Assembly: GCA_003833135.1 (NCBI GenBank)
Contig: QZLH01000001.1
Location: 345,002 to 409,001 of the forward strand
Direction: 5' to 3'
Length of the DNA stretch: 64,000 nt
Origin: Oehlia diaphana
Taxonomy: Eukaryota; Glomeromycota; Glomeromycetes; Glomerales; Glomeraceae
A program made the position numbers and the translations under genes. Below are positions 52,301 through 62,900 of the stretch, piece by piece; within the stretch, counting starts at the first letter, position 1; the number at the start of each line of letters is the position of its first letter. A model generated the notes under the pieces. It did not search any database. It was not told the DNA's origin and saw only the letters and a program-made list of their open reading frames with translations.

Positions 52301-52567
52301 GTCTGATAGTAACTATTAAAGATGAATTATAGTATATTTATAAGGTTTAAAAAAAAATCATATCATATAATTTGACCAAACTACGAACCTTCAGCGATCA
52401 TATCAACGACTAATATTTAAAGAGAATTAAATGAAATATCATTTTCATATCATGTATAAAAAAATTGTCAAGTAAACCGGCTTACTTTTAGCTCCGATAA
52501 TAACATTTCGTAAAGGAATAGGATTTATTCCTATTTCAGTTGAAAAACAAAGACCGTAAGTTGACAT
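49358..52567 (-). pseudogene. VIT + VWA protein, tandem paralogue D, interrupted by an in-frame TGA
   Basis: Nine exons on minus: 52486-52567, 52389-52409, 52134-52312, 51599-52056, 51398-51508, 50346-51314, 50124-50259, 49943-50001, 49358-49871. Splice sites and frame are all preserved, giving 843 codons including the stop. However, codon 143 in exon 4 (51,910-51,912) is TGA where A, B and C have CGA (the KIRFVLPT segment; NIRFVLPT in A), a single C-to-T transition. Downstream VWA motifs (DRSGS, YGGTE, TDGKV) are intact, and the C-terminal module is present with a duplicated HKE.QIG segment. With only one lesion it could be a very young pseudogene, an allele, a sequencing error or a readthrough site. 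As written it would make a truncated VIT fragment. Confidence 0.75.
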
Positions 52568-53257
52568 CTTGGGAAAAAATTAAAAAATTATTAATTTCAT
52601 TTCATTGCCCTATTATATTATTTGTCAATGCGTGGACCAAACTTTATTTAGTAAGATTAAACACTTAGACAACCTTTCGATCACATGATAAAAAAAGTCA
52701 TCATCTAAAATTAGGCAAAATGTGAAATATAGAAATATAACAAGACAGAAAGACATTTATGGAATGATATCACACAGTATACAATTCAAGAAATATACAT
52801 TCTTTTATTTAAAAAAATTCATTACAAAAAAAAAAATTATAAATCTTAAATCTCAACAATTGTAGAAATCATGAAATATCGTCCAATAAACCTTGTAGTA
52901 AACAGATCAGAAAGTTCGTTAACTTGAATTCTAAAAGAACTATGAGAAAGATAATTGAAATTTAAAATTTGTTAAGTGGAATAAAAAAAAAAAAAAAGAT
53001 TCCTCAATAACATGAAGCCAGGCTAGTGAATATTTAAATAAAAATGATTGTTGCATTTGTGATAGGATTGGGGGTATTTTCAAAGTGCGATAAACATTAG
53101 ATGTAGATGTATTGAAAAATTATGAAAAAAAAAAAGATCAAATGTTCGTTATTTAAACCAATATGTCCAATTCGCCTGTATAGGCATATATATAAACGAA
53201 GAAAATATATAGAAAAATCCTCTTTTATATCCAAACCTAATATCGTCATTAATATCT
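52568..53257. other. Intergenic upstream of paralogue D
   Basis: AT-rich. TTTTTTCCCAAG directly precedes the ATG of D on minus, as TTTTTTCCCAAA does in A. No other feature is seen. Confidence 0.4.
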
Positions 53258-56200
53258 TCATCTATTTCTTTTCTGTCCAAAAACTGATTTGTATAGCATG
53301 GAAATTATTCCAAGAGTAAACGTCGTAGCTACCGTAGTTACTAAATAAACTATATTAAAATCTAATTTATTCAAGTCGTCATGTTGTTGGACAGATTTTA
53401 GATCTTTTTGTAAAACTTCTCGGGATGTTATCTCTATAGGAGGCTTCTTCTTGCTTTTAGATTTTATGCTTAATGATTCTTTAGTTGGAGAAACAATTTC
53501 TCGTGACGCATTGGTAGCTACAGTTATATTATGAGTAGTATACATATCAGCATTTCGCGTTGATTCACCAGGTGATGACGCATTTGGTGATATTGGAGAT
53601 ATCTTACGTTGACTTATCTTGCCAGCTGAAATATTTACTCCTGTTAAGGATTCTTCGGAATTTTCTTGTTTTTCGATCAATTTTAGTTTTTCGATCGCTT
53701 TTAATACATCCGCATTAATCATATCTTGATCATTTGCAGGTGCTATTACAGTTGTGGGCATTGAAGATACCTTCTCATCAGCTGTGGCACTACTTTCTGG
53801 TTTTTCATATTGAACAGATGAAGGCTCAGCTATTACTTTGACTTCTGTTGTTGAATTAATATTTTCTTTGATAACGAGTTTTTCTCCACTCATGATATCG
53901 TATTCTTTTGCCTTTTCTTCAACGATAATCTCTCGAGTTTTATCTTCCATGTGTGATTCATTATTAAAAATGGTCGATTGCGCAGGCATCTCTCTTACGA
54001 GAGTGCTTTCGAGATTTTCATTTACATTTGTAGAAGACGGGATTCCTTCTTGTTTTGTGACTGTCTCCTCAACAAGGGACGTTGAAAGGATTTCATGCGA
54101 TTCGGTTACTTCATTATTTGAATTAATTTTTTCAATTACGTGATCAGACTTGGGAGTACCAGTATTTTCTTCAATTAATGCCCAAGTGTCCTTATTCGAC
54201 CATTCAACTTGAGTATTCTCGGACCATACATAGGCCGTTGACTCGTACGATTCTAGCCATGTACTAGGAATAGTTTCATCCATCGATTCATCCTTAGCCC
54301 AAGTATGATTTAATATAACCTCCTTAATAGACTCTGGAGATACTCCTTCAGGATATGTCTCTCCATTGAAGTGATTGAACATATCATCATAGGTCGAATA
54401 TTCATTATCATCATCCTTATTATAATCATCCTCCTCATAATCATCATCCTCATCATCATCATCATCATCATTTTCATTTATTGGGTCAAGTTCAGGTTCA
54501 TAAGTTTCTTCATAATCCACATCTGTAGAGGGCATTATTGTTTCTGTAGCATTAGTTGTTGAATCGGGTATTTTAACGCTTGAAGGTGAAACATTCTGTT
54601 CGTGTTTTTCATCGATTGAAGGAGGTTTATCCTCGATAAATTCTGTAACTTTAGATTCATTGATGGATTCATCTTTAATAATAGATTGTTCAGTAAATTC
54701 ATTGATGGATTCATCTTTTATAATAGATTGTTCAGTAAATTCATTGATGGATTCATCTTTTATAATAGATTGTTCAGTAAATTCATTGATGGATTCATCT
54801 TTAACGACAGATTGTACAATAATAACTTCGTTACTCAATTTACTTAATCCCTCAATTCCAGAGTTGGGTGTCTCTTGGGTAATTGTTGTTATCGAAGAAA
54901 TTCCTTCATCTTGATTATTGGATACCATTACTTCCTTTGTTTTTTCAGAAGTTACTTCACCGGAAATATTAATTTCTTTTTCAATAAATGTAACAGGATT
55001 CGTTGAATCATCATGTGAAGTGGATGAAGTATATTGAGACTCTTTTAGAGTTTCCTCATCAATAACGATATCAGGAGTCTTTTCAATGGATTCATTATTT
55101 GCGACGTGCTCTGCGGATAACTTTTCGTTATCAGATTCAATAATTGTTTCTTTCATAATTGAGGTGGTTTCAATCTCTAGTGCCTCTGATACGGAATTGT
55201 CACGTGATTGGTCAATTTGAACTGCTTCGGAAGATTCAGTAGAAGATTCTGTGATCTTTTCTGTAACATCTGATTCAACGTGAACTTCATCAACAAACTG
55301 TTCAGTTTTTTTAGAAACCTCCTCGTGCTGATGCACGATCTGATCATCATCATGCGGGTGCTGTTCTTTCTGATCATCAGTTGTTGCTGTGACCTGATCA
55401 TCAAAATGCTGGTAATGTTCTTTTTGATCATTATTAATACTGACCTGACTTTCCTCATGCTGATTTTGCTCAATTTGGACTTCAGATAAGATCTGTTTCT
55501 CCCCTTGTTGAAGCTGAATTTGATTTTCCTCGAGTTGAAGTTGATCTTTTTGGATATCAACTTCGTCCACATTTTGATTTAGTTCTTGGTCCTCGTTTAC
55601 AAGTTGATTTTCATTAAAATGTTCTTTGTGATGGATTTCAGATTCAAGATTTTCAACTTTCTGCTCTTCATCATCTTTTTGATCGTCAGTCATTTTTTCT
55701 TCTTCAGATGGAAGAGGAGGTGGTAATGGAACTTCATCTTTTTGATCCTCAGTCATTTTTTCTTCTTCAGATGGAATATGAGGTGGTAATGGAATGTCAT
55801 CTTTTTGATCCTCAGTAATTTTTTCTTCTTCGGATGGAATAGGAGGTGGTAATGGAACGTCATCTTTTTGATCCTCAGTCATTTTTTCTTCTTCAGATGG
55901 AATAGGAGGTGGTAATGGAACCTCCTTTTGATCCTCAGTCATTTTTTCTTCTTCAGATGGAAGAGGAGATGGTAATGGAACCTCATCTTTTTGATCCTCA
56001 ATCATTTTTTCTTCTTCAGATGGAAGAGGAGGTGGTAATGGAGGTTTCACCTCAATTACATGATTATAATTCCCACTTTCATCAGGATAAGAAGGTGTAG
56101 TAGGATCCAATACCCAATTACCGTCAATAACAAATTTATAAAAATATTTTTTATCTGGTACTAAACTTAAAGTAACTTCGCTAACATTATCAGCATTTTT

Positions 56201-56326
56201 ATTCATATCTATTGGAGTCCATAGTGGATTTGGAGGATCAAATGAACCAGCAATACAAATATGATTACCCCATTGTGACCAAGTAAATGTGATTGGTACA
56301 TGTTGTGAATTGTCTACGCTCGACAT
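53258..56326 (-). CDS. CBM48 (AMPK-type glycogen-binding) protein with acidic repeats and C-terminal tail anchor
   Basis: Single exon, 1,022 residues. The N-terminal CBM48 (about 10-92) has the WSQWGNHICIAGSFDPPNPL start, KKYFYKFVIDGNWVLDP and a YNHVIEV end, with the tryptophans expected to bind glucan. Six proline-acidic repeats of 20-21 residues (PPPLPSEEEKMTEDQK type, about 94-225) follow. Next is a long disordered acidic region with a 14-residue repeat (IIKDESINEFTEQS, three to four copies) and a DDDDDEDDDYEEDD run. The last 35 residues hold a hydrophobic segment (VTTVATTFTLGIISMLYKSV) and a basic GQKRNR end, a typical tail anchor. Yeast Crp1/Mdg1 share the CBM. Animal STBD1 pairs a glycogen-binding domain with a membrane anchor and tethers glycogen for glycophagy. 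A glycogen-to-membrane tether is my inference. A single long exon is unusual beside its intron-rich neighbours. Confidence 0.85.
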   Translation of the reverse strand: MSSVDNSQHVPITFTWSQWGNHICIAGSFDPPNPLWTPIDMNKNADNVSEVTLSLVPDKKYFYKFVIDGNWVLDPTTPSYPDESGNYNHVIEVKPPLPPPLPSEEEKMIEDQKDEVPLPSPLPSEEEKMTEDQKEVPLPPPIPSEEEKMTEDQKDDVPLPPPIPSEEEKITEDQKDDIPLPPHIPSEEEKMTEDQKDEVPLPPPLPSEEEKMTDDQKDDEEQKVENLESEIHHKEHFNENQLVNEDQELNQNVDEVDIQKDQLQLEENQIQLQQGEKQILSEVQIEQNQHEESQVSINNDQKEHYQHFDDQVTATTDDQKEQHPHDDDQIVHQHEEVSKKTEQFVDEVHVESDVTEKITESSTESSEAVQIDQSRDNSVSEALEIETTSIMKETIIESDNEKLSAEHVANNESIEKTPDIVIDEETLKESQYTSSTSHDDSTNPVTFIEKEINISGEVTSEKTKEVMVSNNQDEGISSITTITQETPNSGIEGLSKLSNEVIIVQSVVKDESINEFTEQSIIKDESINEFTEQSIIKDESINEFTEQSIIKDESINESKVTEFIEDKPPSIDEKHEQNVSPSSVKIPDSTTNATETIMPSTDVDYEETYEPELDPINENDDDDDDEDDDYEEDDYNKDDDNEYSTYDDMFNHFNGETYPEGVSPESIKEVILNHTWAKDESMDETIPSTWLESYESTAYVWSENTQVEWSNKDTWALIEENTGTPKSDHVIEKINSNNEVTESHEILSTSLVEETVTKQEGIPSSTNVNENLESTLVREMPAQSTIFNNESHMEDKTREIIVEEKAKEYDIMSGEKLVIKENINSTTEVKVIAEPSSVQYEKPESSATADEKVSSMPTTVIAPANDQDMINADVLKAIEKLKLIEKQENSEESLTGVNISAGKISQRKISPISPNASSPGESTRNADMYTTHNITVATNASREIVSPTKESLSIKSKSKKKPPIEITSREVLQKDLKSVQQHDDLNKLDFNIVYLVTTVATTFTLGIISMLYKSVFGQKRNR
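55680..56045. repeat. 60-66-bp coding minisatellite in the CBM48 gene
   Basis: Six head-to-tail copies of a unit containing CAGTCATTTTTTCTTCTTCA (plus strand) encode the proline-acidic repeats. A second coding repeat of 42 bases lies at about 54,655-54,800. Confidence 0.85.
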
Positions 56327-56363
56327 TCTTTTTTTAAAAGTATTCTATAAAAGTCTATTTTTG

Positions 56364-56394
<31 letters not shown>

Positions 56395-59300
56395 ATTATT
56401 AGATATTGATTACCTCAAGGAAAAAAAAAAAAATAATTATTACTTTTATGATGATGATCATCAAAAACAAACAAATAAATAAATACGCAGCAATGGCATT
56501 ATGAATAAACAATCTGTGTCACGCTTAAATGAATCCCACACCACACACATACAACCAAGATTTCGGTAACCTATCATACAATTATAGAAGTTCAGATTTA
56601 CCTTTTAATCGGATGTAGTATTGCTCCTCGTTGTCACAATCTTTATACGTGAGTATTATTTACAAAGGGTTAAGGAAAAAAAAAATTTTTTAAAAACAGT
56701 AAATTTATATATAAAAAAAAAAAAGAAAGAAAGTGACGACAAAATAATTTTCTTATTTATATATTTTCAAAAAAAAAACAAAGCTTGAAGGGCTTTCAAA
56801 CAAGTAATAATAATTTTCTTTATTGAAAAAGAAAAAAAAAAAAATAAAAAAAAAAAAAAAAAAAATTTGATGAAAAAAAAAAAAGGTATTGTGGATAAGT
56901 GGGAATGTAATGGATATTTATGAGTTTTTTTTTTTTTACGTGAATCGATTATTTTTAGCAATTATAATAAAAGTATATAGAAAGAGATATACAGCATATT
57001 TGATACATAAAGTAAAAAAAAAAAAAATTTTTTTTTTCCTGGACAAAGAAATTTGATACCAAAAAAATAAAAATATATACAGGTCCTAGCGTAAAAAAAA
57101 AAAGGTTGTTTCCCAACCTTCCATTAAACGTTAATTCTAAATTCGTAAATGTAAATAAAAAATATATATTTGTATATTTTTAAAGTAGAACCTGATCATA
57201 AGATAAAGTAACGAAAAATTTTTTCTGACAAGGGGGAATGGGCTTTTTTTATATATATAAATGGTAAAATAAAATAGAATATATGCATATACATATATAC
57301 ATATATATATTTTATGTTATGTATGTATGTATATATATATATATATGTATGTATGTATGTAAGTAAGCATGTATGAATGTATATTTTTTTTTTTTTCTTT
57401 CTGATAACATAATAAAAAAAAAAAATTATGTGATGATTGTCGTGGAGAAAATTTTTTTTCTACCCTTAAAAAAAAAATGATAAGGGATTTTGAAGATTAA
57501 TGAAAAATTTCTTTCTTTTTTTGGTAAAATGGATGTATTTATAATTTTGTAATATATAATGAGAAAATAATGGCACTTTTTTTAATAGGAAATAATCAAC
57601 AGCAAAAAAAAATTTTTCTTAACTTGTGAGAATTTTTTTTTTACAAGTTAACAAGAATCTTTTCTAGTTTATAAAAAAATATCATTTCTTTTCTTTCGAT
57701 ATATTTTTTTTTTGTACGTGCGAATAGAATCAAATAAAAAAGCGAGTAACGAAACTTGTTTTAATAATAATAAAAAATCAAAAAAAGGCAACAAGAAAAT
57801 ATTCTAATTTTTTTAATTTATAATTTATTAATTAAAGTCTTTACTAAATTAAGTATTTATTTTTCTTTATTTATTTATTTATTTTCCACTCAGATCCGAT
57901 ATTTTTATAGCGTGAGCAAAAATCACACGTTTAATAAATATTGTTATCATAATCTTGTAATCTTGATAAAAGTTTGAAAAATACCAAAAAAAAAAAATCA
58001 TTAAAAAAACGTGAAATTATATTTCTCGAGAATTTATCGCAATATCTTTTTTTTTTTAAATTTTACCCTATTTTTTTTATTTTTTTCAAAAAATTTATTA
58101 TATTCTCCCTTTTTCCTCTAATCTAAATAAAGTAATTCATATGATAACCTTGAAAACATATTCATTCAAGATCTACTTCGTTATTATCGTTATTATCAAT
58201 TATTACTATTGTTTACATATTTATTATTTTCACATTATTTTCAACTAAATCACTATAAATAATTAAAGGTCTAACTTGTTTTTAATTTCAACGTTTTCGG
58301 TTTTTTCGTTGTTTTTTTTTTTTTTTTTTCCCCCAAAAAAAAAATTTTTTTTTTTTTTTTTTTTTTTTTTCGCGAATATAAACATGTAATCATTCACAAA
58401 GAACTATAAGATTCTTAGATTCTTTGGATTCTTTCTAATGTAATTTTATGTCAGTTTTCGTTATTCTTTTGGGGATGATTTTCATCTCCCCCAAAATAAT
58501 TCTTGGCCTAAATTAAAATTATATTTATGCCAAAATTATATTTGTCACGTGATAATTATGATGATACGTAAGGTTACGTTACAATTATCCTAATTATCCT
58601 AATTATCCTTATCTTCCCTATCGTCCCTATCATGATGATATCGGACTCTGTTGCTGCTGTTGTGGATCAAATTGTAAAAAAAAATTTTATAGAACCAATT
58701 ATGTGATTTTGTCTTTCTAATGTGATACATTCTTGAGAATCTTTATCAAGTGATATTTTTTTTTCTCTTTTTTTTTTTATAGATATTAACTCCGTTCTTT
58801 TAAAAAAAAAATTTTTTGGTTGCTCTTTATCAAAAATAGTCTCTTTATTTATCTCACGCGTTTTTTTATGCCCGTTTAACTAGATTTGTACACTAAGTAA
58901 AAAATGTACCTGGGCGTCAAAAAAAAAAAAAAAAAAAATATAACAATCAAATAACAAACAATCAAAGTAAAAAAGCCGAAAGATGCAATGTATCGTAAGA
59001 GAATTAATTTACTTATGTTTTCAAAATAATGAAAAAATTTTTTACGTTTTTTTGAAAAAATTGTTGGATTGAAATGTTTAGGAATGAATGAAAATTTTTA
59101 ATAATGTATGTTTCCCTCTCTTTTTTTCTTTATTATTAAAATGAATGTGTGTCTGTTCACATTATCCGCTGTAATCAATTATTAAAAATTCTTTTTGAAC
59201 ACAAAACGCCCCATATGTTTATTTCCAAATATTACTTAGTTTTCATATGATTATTAAAAACTCCATGGGGAAAAATTCATTATGTGCGAGAACACATGAT

Positions 59301-59680
59301 TTTAAAATTGAAAAAAACACATACCTATATCACGTGGTTTATCTAAAATGTTGTCATCATATTAAAAACATTTGGTTGGATGAATTAAAGGTGCTTAATC
59401 ATAAAAATCCCGGAAAAATATAAAATTATACAATCCCCTCCTTTAATTAACCTTTTTTTTTTTCTTTCTTTCAAAGTGTAATTTCATTTTTGAATAATAG
59501 AATGATCGATCCCTATGACTTTTGCGATGTTATCAATGTTCTTAACAAAGCATTTGGTTATTAGTCTTCTTTAATCCAAAATGATGAATATCCGCCTCCT
59601 TTGTACTGTTTACTCTCCAAATAAGTGAAAATATACGTTTATATAATCATGAGAGTGCAATGAAAAAATATATATCATCA
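56327..59680. other. Long low-complexity intergenic region
   Basis: 3.4 kb dominated by poly-A and poly-T runs, with TATG/TA microsatellites at 57,285-57,365 and a run of TTTTCCCCC/AAAA near 58,316-58,400. It has no supported gene. It probably contains the promoter and 5' UTR of the CBM48 gene. The last 85 bases of the T-rich run reappear near 62,670 (see findings). Confidence 0.5.
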
Positions 59681-59681
59681 T

Positions 59682-59822
59682 TTAAACTTGTAACCGGGAC
59701 TCAACAGTTGCTTCATCTGCTTCATCTGCTTCATCTGATTCCTTTTTACAAATTCCAATTTGATGATATTTGATCTCTTGAAAAAATTTAATGTTTTGTG
59801 CTATTTGGTTTCCTTTATCTTC
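59682..59822 (-). pseudogene. Possible exon remnant, protein-like but unassigned
   Basis: On minus, after an AG at about 59,824, the frame reads DIEDKGNQIAQNIKFFQEIK, then KESDEADEADEATVE and a stop. The composition is protein-like (amphipathic helix, then an acidic Glu-Ala-Asp repeat from a 9-base tandem repeat). No start codon or upstream exon is found and I cannot name a family. Confidence 0.3.
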
Positions 59823-59839
59823 TATATCCCTACCATGTT

Positions 59840-60628
59840 TTATTTTAAATAAACAATGAATTGGTAATTATATTTAACTATTAATAAGATCATTATATCC
59901 CCACACATTTTGCTTTCCTAATCTATTCTATTCCCCTATATCACATTGGTGAAATTCTAACCCCCATAGGATTAGCTTAACCCTTTGTTGATGCTAAGAA
60001 TGGTTGGAGACATCAGACATGACATATTGAAGAATATGATCATCACTATTTCTAAAGGTAAGCATGCCATCTGACATCCCCCTATTTCACACTTACAATT
60101 CTACAATGATAAAAGGATTATATTATTATTAAAACTCAATTATTAATTCCCTTCTTTCTAGAACATACATCCACGTATCACCTAATCACATGTACATTTA
60201 ATTAATGTTAAAAATATATAACTATTTTTTTATTAGAGTTGATTATTAACAGCAAAACAGCAAAAGTAATTTTGTACATCAAGAAAAGAAAAAATATACT
60301 TATTAATATATATATATATATATATATATGTAAATAAAAGTAATTTTCAAATTTATCCTCAGATTCACCCTCAGATTCACCCTCAGATTCACCCTCAAAT
60401 TCATGAGAACAAATTTATAAATAATTATTAATAAATCTATAACGCTCTTAATAATTGTGAGCAAATATACAACAAATACATAATAAATTCTAAATTACGT
60501 ATTATTTTACCTAATTAACGTTTCGATCCCTTCTTTTGAAAGAAAAAAAAAATAATAATAAATGCTTTTGTAAAAATGAACCAAGACTCACCATCTTAAA
60601 CTTTAAATTGTTCCAAAAGTGATTTTAT
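59840..60628. other. Intergenic with short repeats
   Basis: A (TA)n run lies at about 60,308-60,330 and a 12-base repeat (CCTCAGATTCAC, three to four copies) at about 60,356-60,398. On minus this repeat would read Gly-Glu-Ser-Glu, again coding-like but without a gene around it. Confidence 0.4.
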
Positions 60629-61776
60629 TTATTCCAAAAGTGTTCCAAAAATAGTATCCCAAATTTTACTTGTAATTCCATAACCTAATTCATAATTCTT
60701 ATAATGATGAGCCAAATGATAAGTCTTCATTTCTCTCAAGTGTTTACCAAATGGTTTAGCATGATGGAGATGATAATGAGTTAAATCATAACAAATATAA
60801 CCAAACACTGCTCCTGCAATTAAACCATGTCCAATTGAAACTGGAAAAATCGAATATACAAGCTGTATAATTGGAATTGCAATAGCAAATCCAAGAACTG
60901 GTGGCATTACAAGACGAAGCCTAAATAAATATATATGTTATTATAATAGAATTGATTTTAAAATAAAAGGTATCACTCTAATAAAAAAAAAACTTACTTA
61001 TCCATTGGCAAATAATGATGTATTCCATGCAAAGTAAAATGTACACAAAGGGCAAAAGGATGATCAGGTAAAATTGCATCAACGTGAAATAAAAATCTAT
61101 GAATTCCATATTCCAATAAAGTCCACATTCCAATTCCAATAAGAAATAATATACTAACAGGTTTTGATCCTAATTCTGATGCCATGAATATATGATATGA
61201 TACTATTGGAAGCCACACTATTGGAATCACATACCATGGAGTTTTTGTTAACAATTCTAACCAAGGGTTCTCAAATAATTTTGCTGAATATGGAAGATGT
61301 CGTGGTTGATGAATTTGTTTAAGGTAAAATTCTTTACTAAAATTACAATTAAACATTTGAACAAATAATGGTCTATTAAGGTTAAGAAATTTTTCTTTCT
61401 GGAGATCAATATTAACATCAGTGGTTTCCGGATTAAATTGATCAATTTTTTCATCAAATCGATGATTAGTAAAAATTTTATTATCCATTGAATTCAAAGA
61501 ATTATTGTTATTAGGTCCCTCAACTATTTCTCCTATACACAAATCTCCTAAAATTTCATATGCAGTTTCGGAATGCTCGTGTGAAATCGGGTCAATTAAA
61601 GTTTTCGTCACGTCTTTGCCACCCCATTCTTTAATTAACTCTGGTCCACCTGGGTGGTCCATTGCAAATTCTGTCACGTCATAAACTTTGTTATTATGAA
61701 TAATCCATAGGTCTGAAGTTGTATTATGTTTCGCCACCTCTTCACGAGTGTATCGAAAAAGCATTCGTCCCGGCAT
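60629..61776 (-). CDS. Fatty-acid 2-hydroxylase (Scs7/FA2H type) with cytochrome b5 domain
   Basis: Two exons on minus: 60998-61776 and 60629-60920; 356 residues. The N-terminal cytochrome b5 domain has haem ligands His41 (DHPGG) and His68 (HEHSE). A linker is followed by membrane helices and the fatty-acid hydroxylase di-iron histidine clusters HRFLFH, HGIHH, HYHLHH and HLAHH. Scs7/FA2H hydroxylates the alpha carbon of very-long-chain fatty acids in ceramides at the endoplasmic reticulum, using electrons from the fused b5; known for the family. All histidines are present. I start at 61,776 (MPGRMLFRYT); the open frame continues upstream without an ATG, and a TTTTAG just before could be a 5'-UTR intron end. 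Length is close to the 370-385 of relatives. Confidence 0.92.
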
Positions 61777-62509
61777 TATATTTCTAAAATACAAATAAAA
61801 GGTTGCAAATTAATTAGCGGTTTTATTTGAAAAATAAACAAAAAAACGAAAATCATTAACCGTATAAATAAATTACCGTGTAAATTTTATAAATTAATAA
61901 AAGTTACGTGAAGACACTATTGATCGCGAGAGGAATGGTAACAAACGATTGATTATTAAAGTTCAATTAGTCAACTTGGCTAGGCTGTTAGAAATTATAA
62001 GGTTAACTAGCACGACATTTGAGACTATCAAACTAACCATTAATTAATAAAAACGAATGAATTATTCTGCGGCTCTGCGCCACAAAATTTGATATGATTA
62101 TCATCTAACGCGGGTAACGAGTAAATATTTTACCGTAATTCCGTAATTCCGTTTTAAAATTTTGATGTTTTGCTACACAAAAAATTATATATCGTCATGT
62201 TTACAATCATTTCCATTGTTATCTACGTATTTTTTAATATTATCAATATACTTAGAATGGAAAAATTAATTTATTATTCGTACTGCGTCTATTTTAGTAT
62301 TACTTGCAGATATATTTATTCCACGCGGCTAAAATATTCCCATATTATCAATTTGTAACACTTGTAGTTTGAAATATTAGTGGACAAATTAAGATTGTAA
62401 CTTTGAGATTACAACTTGCATCTATTCTAAACTATGGGGGGATATATAATATATATATGGTATATATGGATGAATGAAAACTGATCATTGAGAATATATT
62501 TAATAATAA
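61777..62509. other. Intergenic upstream of the hydroxylase
   Basis: The word CTGCGGCTCTGCGCCA near 62,068 resembles CTGCGGATCTGCGCCA at about 28,557, upstream of the pseudokinase. No gene is seen. Confidence 0.35.
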
Positions 62510-62512
62510 GAA

Positions 62513-62553
<41 letters not shown>

Positions 62554-62622
62554 TTTTTTTTTTTTTTTTTTTAATTTTTATTTTTTTTATTTTTTTTTTT
62601 TTTTTTTTTTTTCCCTAAAAAA

Positions 62623-62686
<64 letters not shown>

Positions 62687-62859
62687 CCCCCAAAAAAAAA
62701 TTTTTTTTTTTTTTTTTTTTTTTTTTCGCGAATATAAACATGTAATCATTCACAAANAAAAATTTTTCATCAGGGAAAAAAAATTTTAATAAACTAAAAA
62801 ATTCTTTTGAAATTTCTATCATAAATTTTTTTTTTTTATTTTTGAAAATTTGAAATTCT

Positions 62860-62899
<40 letters not shown>

Positions 62900-62900
62900 T
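62510..62900. repeat. Homopolymer block, probable local misassembly
   Basis: Alternating poly-T and poly-A runs. About 85 bases at 62,670-62,756 copy 58,316-58,400, and about 105 bases at 62,758-62,862 copy 63,318-63,422, with a lone N at 62,757 joining the two. The lysine-rich open frame here is an artefact. Confidence 0.7.

Noticed and set aside
54371..54914. Plus-strand frames of isoleucine or serine/aspartate repeats inside the CBM48 gene
   Set aside because: They are antisense shadows of the acidic runs and the 14-residue repeat of the real gene.
57102..57125. GGTTG/CAACC hairpin near poly-A, resembling a bacterial terminator
   Set aside because: Five-base stem in low-complexity eukaryotic intergenic DNA; expected by chance.
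62571..62822. Lysine-rich 83-residue frame
   Set aside because: Translation of poly-A/T across an N in a probable misassembly.
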